From Halicephalobus mephisto (lineage: Eukaryota; Nematoda; Chromadorea; Rhabditida; Panagrolaimidae), in contig SWDT01000070.1 in NCBI GenBank assembly GCA_009193035.1, positions 558,001 to 622,000 of the forward strand: a DNA stretch of 64,000 nucleotides, read 5' to 3'. Positions 56,944 to 64,000 of the stretch are shown one piece after another (within the stretch, counting starts at the first letter, position 1; each line of letters opens with the position of its first letter). Below the pieces are notes generated by a model, which had not been told where the DNA came from, searched no databases, and worked only from the letters and a program-made list of their open reading frames with translations. The translations under genes and the position numbers were made by a program.

Positions 56944-59742
56944 TGGGTAGAAGGAGGAAGAACGATGATGAACTCACCAAACCTCGAACTATCATTGGTA
57001 AGCCTTGTTTCGTCGATTTTTATATGGAAATTGCTTTTCAGCTCCCCCGGCTCCAGTTACTGATCGTCCGAAACGGGCCACGAAAGATTCTTTCTACAGT
57101 AACCTGAGTTCGATAACGAAAACTAAGAAGGATCCAGAGGAGGAGGCCGCCATGAGGGCCGTGACCAAGCCGAGGAAGGAAATGAGGAGAAGCTGGGGTC
57201 AATCCGAGAGACCTCCTCAGTTGATCAAGCAAGAGGAGACCGTTGAAGCAGAAGAGGAGGAGGATTTTGATTCTGCTTCGAGTCCCGAACAAACTTTTAC
57301 TCCGAATTCTCAACTGGATACTACTTCGCCGTCTCCTGGAAGAAATATTTTTACTTTGAACCACAGGATTGTTCGATCTCATCCTAATGCTGCTTCTTCT
57401 CAGCCTCCTGTGAGTCATCCTCAAGGTCACGTAAAACTTCTACTCGCACGTCGGTCGAACGGGAGTGCTGAGACCGGAAGTTCCAACAAATCCCTCCATG
57501 CCGATATTGTCTACTTAAGAGGACCGAGGAAATCACTCAAAGAAGCCAAGATCGACTTGATCGAACGAGATCCCCGAGTGCCGTATGTCTGTGATATATG
57601 TGGAATTGCCTGTAGTTATCGTGCTGATTTCGACCGACATCTAGGAACCCACGTGGAGGATTTCCGGAATTGCGCCATCTGTAATCATGGACAAAGTAAT
57701 CCATTAAGTTTAGAAGACTGGTCGAGTCATCTCATAAGTCACTACAGTCGAGTAAGTTCTTTGAAGTTAGTTTTCAAATTTATTTTTTCGTATATTATTT
57801 CCTTTTTAAGTTTCTTCAGAAGTTTAGTTTTAAATTCTTTTTCCTAAATCAACTTTTACAGATTGATAACAATATGTTAAGCTGCAGTTTCTGTGGAGAA
57901 ATCCAGCAAGATGAGGGATTTCCAGCTCTTGTTCAACATCTACTTTTCAATTGTATCGATTGTCCTACTTGTTTTGTATGTCGAGAACCCTTAAATGGCA
58001 GTAATATGAAGAATCATCTCAAGAAAAGCCACAAAAAATTGATGAACAGAATCATTTGTGCTACATGTTTCATGGGATTTCCATCTGTAAATCCGTTTTT
58101 AACTCATAGTTGCAGCATGCAATATCGGTGCTTATGTGAAGTGACTGAAATATTTGATACTTGGGAAGCTATGAATCAGCATATCTCAGATCTGGATTAC
58201 GTGAGTTATGCTAGGCTAATTTTAAATGCAAATTTCGTTTCAGGATGAGTACAGCATGCACGCAATATTACTACCTGAAAGTGATGGAAGAAAACGAAAG
58301 TTCTTTGTTAATCCTCATGCTATTTGTCCCTTGACTAAAAGTCTAAAAATGCCAGAATCAATTCCGAAATTTGGATTCCTTCAAAATCCGAAAGTCGTTA
58401 CAGCTGGATCTCGTCGATTCCCTAAGGAAACTCCGTTCTTGCCGCAAATTCAGAGACCAATTGGACGTCCTAAGTTAGATATACCGAGATTTCCGCAAAT
58501 TCAACCAGTGCAGATGGTTAGACCTGGGCCACGATTACGACTGACGAATCCACAGCAGTTCCCTCGATCTCAAGGAACGCCTCAGGAACCGGGGATGAAG
58601 AAAACTGTAACATCTGATGTTTTGATTTCTTGTCTGGATTGTAATACTACCTCTAGGATACCTTATCATCTGGGACATGTTGAAGCTCTGCATTTTAACA
58701 AGGGATGCTTTTCGGACTTTATTCCTAAGAATGCCTCGTTATGCATCTGTAGAGATTGCTGTATTGCTTTTGAATCTCATTACCAGTTGTATGAACATCT
58801 TCGAGCGCATCAAAAGAAACAAATACCAGTCAAGGATGTTAACTGTCAAAATTGTAGTATGGTTTGTTCGAATTCTACTGAATTAGCAGCTCATGAGGAA
58901 AATGGACACAGTTATATTTGTACAAGATGCCCTAATGGATATATGTTTAGTGCTGAAATGGATTTTTATGCACATTTAAGATCAATTCATGGTATTGATT
59001 TATTTTACTTTTGTAAATCGTGCAATATTGGTAGTAGTAATGCTAAGTCTGTGTTAGATCATATTGAAGCAGGGAAATGTAATGGAAGTTTTGGCATATG
59101 TTCGTTATCGGCTTTTAAGTATAGGCCGATAAGTGTTAATAATTTTGAACGATTAGTCACGGATCAAAGTATTAAATACGCAATGAAAGGAAGTTGCTGT
59201 TTTTTGTTTTCTCTGGAAGCAACACCGGAAAAATTAGCGTTATTGGATTGTTGTGAAAGACCACATCAGGAATCAAATACAGCTGCGGATTTTAGTAGTA
59301 TTGAAATATGTCATGAAAAAACAAATACAATTCCAGAAGATTTCACAGAATTTGATGATAATATAAAATTAAAAGTTTGTTTTTATATGAAAATTTAAAT
59401 AATTTTAAATATTTTTAGAGAATACATGGATCACTTGTATCAAAAGAAGCGAGAAAACAATGGTTACCGAAATTGAAAACGTTTTTTGGTTTTAGAACGT
59501 CGTCACAATCACCAAATTCTGGAAAAAGGTTATCAAATAGTCCTGAAACAATTCAATCGAAAAAATTAAAAATTTCAAATACTCCATCACCGATGAATTC
59601 AAAAAGTGTTTCTCCGTTAGAACCTATTTCAGAAGGACAAGAAAATATTAAAGATGATGAATGTGGGGCTGAAATTATTCCATTAAAAATTGAACCAACA
59701 ACAAATGAAACATCAATTATACCAGAATCGGCTCCAATGTAA
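56944..59742 (+). CDS. Multi-C2H2 zinc-finger protein
   Basis: Probable nuclear DNA-binding regulator; orthologue not recognised. Exons: 56944-56998, 57042-57751, 57862-58200, 58244-59374 and 59419-59742; 852 aa. A basic N terminus (MGRRRKNDDELTKPR) is followed by an acidic and Ser/Pro-rich stretch containing IKQEETVEAEEEEDF. Zinc-finger-like units: YVCDICGIACSYRADFDRHL (residues ~205), then CAICNHG, CSFCGEI, CFVCREP with KNHLKKSH, ICATCFMG, and after a Pro-rich spacer LDCNTTS, CRDCCIAFESHYQLYEHLRA, CQNCSMVCSNS, CTRCPNG and FCKSCNIGSS. Several fingers are irregular or lack a standard second His. The C terminus is low-complexity with IKIEP-like (PLKIEPTT) and NTPSP motifs. Start chosen at the ATG whose frame joins exon 2 in phase 1. 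Confidence 0.85.
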
Positions 59743-61130
59743 ATAATCTGTAATTACTGCCTAAATGATTATTTTTATTGATCTCTAATTAATTTTAAAT
59801 TTGATAGTTGTCATTGATTGGCTCAATTTTTTACCGATGATTTCGATTTGAAACTATAAAATTGGAGTCTTTTGAATTGGGAAAATCCGGGGAAATTTCC
59901 TTCCTGTTTCACGCATGGTACTTCCGGTTTCTTTGTCAAAACTGTCCAAGGTTTTTTTGAAGCTATTTGAGAAAAGTTTTTTTCGATTTTTGGTTTGAAG
60001 AAATCTGTATCCATTGAGTTTTATATAAATTGGATTATCTTACGTCTTCAAGTGGGAGGAACCTTGGTCATCGACGAAAGTGTCAAATGTGTAGTTTTTT
60101 GGGAATTTAAAAAATTTTGAGGATTTTTAAATTTTAGAAAATAGAAAATAAGATTTTAGAAATTTTAAAATGATTCTGTGAAATTTTAGAAGTTATACAG
60201 TAATTCCGGAAGTTATAAGAAAATTTTAGAAATTTTAAAGTAATTTTGTGAGATTTTAGAAATTTTAAAATGATTCTGAAAGTTTTAAGAAATTTTTAGA
60301 AATTTTAGAAATTTTAGAAATTTTAAAATGATTCTGAAAGTTTTTAGAAATTTTAGAAATTTTAAAATAATTTAAAAAATTTTAAAATAATTTTGTGAGA
60401 TCAATGATTCTGAAAAGTTCCGAAAATTTCTAAGATTCTAAAAAATTGAAAAAACTACAAAATTCGAAAAAATTTTAATAAAATTTCAGTTTTTGTTAAA
60501 TTCTAGAAATCTCCAGAAATTTTCACTAGATTCTGAGAATTTTTATCATTTTAGAAACTCAAAAATTTTCGAAATTTTTTTATTTTTAAAAATAAATTTT
60601 GGATAGTGACTGTTGCCGAAGAAGTCACTATCCTAACGAAGCGCTTTTAAATCAATTTTTTTAAAATTAAAAATTTCAAAATTTTTCGAAAAAAACAGAA
60701 AAACGGCTTTGTGATTAGATTATTCCAAAGCCTCTCCTGGGGATTTTCAAAATCTCCTTAATCTGTTTTCGGAAATTGGACGATTTTAGAAAATATTCAA
60801 AAAACTTAAATCAATTTTGAAATTTTGCAAAATAAAATAGAAAATTTTGGAATTTTTCAAAATTTTGAATATTTTTGAACTTTTTCAAAAATAAAAAAAT
60901 TTGGGAATTTAAAAATTTTTCGGAATTTTGAATATTTTTGAACTTTTTGAAAAATAAAAAGATTCAAAAATTTCAAAATTCGAAAATTTAAAAATTTTGG
61001 AATTTTTCAAAAATTATTTAAAATTAAAATTCTCGAAGATTTCTTTAAAAATCCATTTTTAATTTTTAGAATAATTTTAAAAATCACAATTGTCATTCAT
61101 TCTCATTTCGCCAAAAATTTATTTTTTTTT
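59743..61130. other. Gene-free downstream region with short-unit repeats
   Basis: From 60100 to 60420 there are iterations of agaaattttaaaatgattctg. From 60830 to 61020 there are aaattttggaatttttcaaaattttgaata-type units. A small hairpin, gatagtgact...agtcactatc, lies near 60603-60632. No gene is seen. Confidence 0.5.
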
Positions 61131-61340
61131 ATTTTAAAAAAATTAATTTTATTTTATTTTTTAAAAATTTTGTTTTATTTTATTTTTAAAAAATTTGTTT
61201 TATTTTAGTTTATTTTAAAAAAAATTTATTTTATTTTATTTTTTAAAAAATTTATTTTTTTTTATTTTTTAAAAAATTTATTTTATTTTATTTTAAAAAA
61301 AATTTATTTTATTTTTAAAAAAATTTGTTTTAAATTTTTT
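61130..61340. repeat. TTTTATTTTATTTTTTAAAAAATTTA array
   Basis: About eight ~28 bp units of nearly pure A/T. Low complexity. Confidence 0.8.
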
Positions 61341-61789
61341 TCGAAAAATTCTTAATTTTTGTAATATTTTGATTTTTAAAATTTATTTTTTTCGAATAAT
61401 CTTCCAGAATGAACTTAATAAAAAACGACTTTGTTCGATCTTTTGTTAAATTAATTTTTGTCATTTATTTTTACATTATCCATTCTGTCCATGTCTGGAG
61501 ATAATTGACAAGAAAACGTCGGAAACGAGCTTTTTTGAAAATTGAGGTTTTCTAAATGAGTCTTTTCTCGAAAAAAAAATGTTTTCTTCGAAGTTCTCAA
61601 GTCGATGAATAAATTATTTCTTTTCGGGACCACCAAATCTGTTCGCCTCCGGGGAAATTCATTGGTTACAGTACTCCAAAAACATTACAGAACGCCGTAA
61701 AAAATCCCGAAATTTTCGCGGAATTTACCGAATGATTTTTGATTTTCTAAAACCATGTAAACAAAATTTTTATTTTTTACAAAGATTTT

Positions 61790-62215
61790 TGAACTTTTCA
61801 GAAGTATATAAACATAAAATTTCGTAATTTTCGGTCTCGATTGGAAAATAAAAAAAAATAATTTTTTATAAAAATATGATTTTTGAATTTTTAAAATTAA
61901 ATAAACATAAAATTTCGTAATTTTCGGTCTCGATTGGAAAATAAAAAAAAATAATTTTTTAAGTATTTTATAAAAATATAATTTTTGAATTTTTAAAATC
62001 AAATAAACATAAAATTTTGTAATTTTTGGTCTCGATTGGAAAATTTTGAAAATTCTTTTCGAGACAATTTTGAACTTTTTTAAATAAAAAATTTTTATAA
62101 AAATATGATTTTTGAATTTTTAAAATTAAATAAACAAAAATTTTCATTTTTTTCGGTCTCGATTGGAAAATTTTGAAAATTCTTTCCGAGACAATTTTAA
62201 CTTTTTTTTGAAAAT
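61790..62215. repeat. ~95-130 bp tandem repeat with GGTCTCGATTGGAAAAT
   Basis: ggtctcgattggaaaat occurs near 61831, 61926, 62026 and 62156. Each is preceded by aaataaacataaaattt or a variant and followed by aaaaatatgatttttgaatt. The minus-strand frames across it are repeat artefacts. It shares the core word with the array at 19240-19525. Confidence 0.85.
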
Positions 62216-62486
62216 ATTTGTTTTTTAAAAATATTATAATTAAGAAATTCATAAATTTTCCGACCGAGGATTTTTCCGTTTTGAGCTTCCTGGTTGAATG
62301 GAAAATGAGAGGAATACCTTCTAGGATGTCTTCTGAAGGCCCGGAATGACCACTTTCGAAAAATGACTCAAATGAAGCTATGTGGGAATTTTTAACTGTG
62401 GACTTTTCTCACATTTTTCTTTCCGGAAGAAATTCTTGTTTTTCTCATTTGTAACATTGGATAGTGTTCAGAATATTCAATCGCTC

Positions 62487-63037
62487 AGCTACACGCCAAT
62501 TATCCCCAGAGGCATTTGTTCCCCATTTTTCTCCTTTTCGATTTTCATTGATTTTGAAATTCCTTTTAAATTACTATTTCCTTACTTAATTGAGATATCA
62601 AGTTAATTTAATTATAAAAAAATCAATATATAAAATAAATAAACGAGGTAAATCTGGCGAAATAAAAGGAGCAAATGCCGTACAACTCCTCATTTTTTTT
62701 TTTTTCGACTCTCACTAATTTTGAAATTCTTTTTAAATTACTATTCCCCTACTTAACTAAAATATCAAGTTAATTTGAATATTGAAAAACCAATATATAA
62801 AATAAATAAATAAGATAAATCTGGCGAAATAAAAGGAGCAAACGTTGTACAACTCCTCATTTTTCTCCTTTTCGACTCTCAGTAATTTCGAACTTCTTTT
62901 TAAATTACTATTCCCCTACTTAACTAAAATATCAAGTTAATTTGAATATTGAAAAATCAATATATAAAATAAATAAATAAGATAAATCCGGCGAAATTAA
63001 GGGAGCAAATGTCGCTAGGGATAACTGTCGTGCAGCC
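62487..63037. mobile_element. TIR-bounded non-autonomous element with internal tandem array (copy 2)
   Basis: The right end read on the minus strand is GGCTGCACGACAGTT, identical over 15 bases to the left end of copy 1 (15878). The left end is a diverged AGCTACACGCCAATT followed by TATCCCCAGAGGCATTTGTT. Inside are three ~165 bp units (ctcctcatttttctccttttcgac, aaatatcaagttaatttgaat, atctggcgaaataaaaggagc). The internal unit differs from copy 1 in sequence but not in arrangement. No coding frame. Confidence 0.7.
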
Positions 63038-63249
63038 GACCGTTCTTTTTGTGGATTTCAAAATTATTTCTTTTTTCCTCAGCACTCGATCAGTGGGATA
63101 TTTTCGTTTTAAATTTAAAATTAATTTTTTTATTGAAAATAAAAAATAAAACAAATGCTCTACAGAATTTTATATATGAATTTTTAATTTTTTGGATTTT
63201 TCAAGTTGTATGGTAAATTGTTTTTTTGCATGAAATTCGATTTAGAACA

Positions 63250-64000
63250 GAAAAAAATAAATTTTTGTAGTTATTAGGGACTTTCGTGACGAGAATCTGC
63301 TTTATTTTGAACTTTTTTTATAAATTTGACTCGCGCTGGCAAAAAGTGAATGTTTTTAGTTATCAGGGACTTTCGTGACGAGAGTTGATTTCTTTTGAAC
63401 TTTTTTGAGTTAAATTTGACTCGCGCTGGCAAAAAATGAATGTTTTTAGTTATCAGGGACTTTCGTGACGAGAGTTGGTTTCCTTTAATTTTTTTTTATA
63501 AATTCCGACTCGCGCTGATAAAAAGTGAATGTTTTTAGTTATCAGGGACTTTCGTGGCGAGAGTTGGTTTCCTTTAATTTTTTTTATAAATTCCGACTCG
63601 CGCTGATAAAAAATGAATGTTTTTAGTTATCAGGGACTTTCGTGGTGGGACTTGATTTTTACCACCTGTTGTGTTTCATTTTGTGAAAAATGTCACTTTT
63701 ATCGACGAACAATTAGATTCGTAACAGTCATCAGACTTCCGTGATGAGGGTTGATTTCCTTTTTTAGATTCATTTGCGTGCAAAATGTCACTTTCATTGA
63801 TAAACGGCCGATATTTACTGTCATCAGGAACTTTCGTGACGAGAGTTAATTTTATATTAAAAAAATATTTTTTTTTATTTTTATTATTAATTAAAATTTG
63901 ATTTTCCATTGATAAATAAATTAATTCATTACGGTCTTTGGGAACTTTCGTGACGAAAGTTAATTTTATATTAAAGTTATTTTTTTATTTTTATTATTAA
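63250..64000. repeat. ~90 bp minisatellite with a GGGACTTTCGTGACGAGAG core, reaching the window end
   Basis: The core occurs at about 63277, 63366, 63456, 63545, 63633, 63733 (degenerate), 63827 and 63940. Spacing is 88-90 bp in the first five and looser afterwards. Early units also share gactcgcgctggcaaaaagtg. The last copy is a perfect odd palindrome, AACTTTCGTGACGAAAGTT, at 63943-63961. The array continues past the window. Confidence 0.9.

Noticed and set aside
61685..62252. Two Lys/Phe-rich minus-strand frames with repeated PIETK / QSRPK words
   Set aside because: Created by the GGTCTCGATTGGAAAAT tandem array.
1..64000. tRNA, rRNA, SL RNA, telomeric or CRISPR sequences
   Set aside because: Scanned by eye for B-box GGTTCGAATCC words, the SL1 22-mer and TTAGGC arrays on both strands; none seen. 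A covariance-model scan could still find small RNAs.

Overview
The window is an AT-rich eukaryotic genomic segment that reads as nematode (Rhabditida-like). Genes are compact with many 42-60 bp GT-AG introns. T-rich splice acceptors sit just upstream of many ATGs with no visible partner donor, as expected for spliced-leader trans-splicing. There is a close three-gene head-to-tail cluster typical of a nematode operon. The ion-channel gene has the exon architecture of avr-14, in which alternative splicing swaps the whole channel domain. The species is not identified. From memory, several orthologues here (sin-3, avr-14, rpl-1, eif-3.E, sig-7, hop-1/spe-4, SRP19) lie on C. elegans chromosome I, so this may be the same ancestral linkage group.

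Left part (1-12 kb): a secreted M14 carboxypeptidase (minus, cut by the window edge), ATG14/EPG-8 autophagy factor (plus), OSTC oligosaccharyltransferase subunit (minus) and the nuclear cyclophilin-RRM protein PPIL4/SIG-7 (plus). The 2.2 kb last intron of PPIL4 contains a complete antisense gene for a small secreted six-cysteine protein. From 12 to 23.9 kb no gene was found. That stretch holds a 20-base assembly gap, several tandem arrays, a TIR-bounded element with an internal array, and a ~1.05 kb foldback.

Middle (23.9-38 kb): a divergent presenilin (minus) shares a ~190 bp intergenic promoter with a MATH/BTB protein (plus). Next comes a minus-strand putative operon: ribosomal protein L10a (uL1), a TMEM14 protein and the adaptin-binding chaperone AAGAB/p34. 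SPATS2 family (plus) and eIF3e (minus) follow. The single L10a coding intron carries a second strong 5' splice site and an immediate in-frame stop. This is the arrangement described for uL1/L10a splicing autoregulation.

Right part (38-64 kb): SIN3 corepressor scaffold (plus, 1936 aa), a four-TM membrane protein (minus), the glutamate-gated chloride channel avr-14 (plus, two alternative channel modules), SRP19 (minus) and a multi-C2H2 zinc-finger protein (plus). The last 4 kb is repeats: a second copy of the TIR element and a ~90 bp minisatellite whose units carry a near-palindromic motif.

Exon models were built by hand from reading frame, splice consensus and family alignment. In every spliced model the phases close. 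Exon edges may still be off by a base or two, and UTRs were not resolved. The genes are mostly housekeeping (translation, secretion, autophagy, chromatin). The main items of interest are regulatory splicing, gene nesting, the operon and structured repeats.
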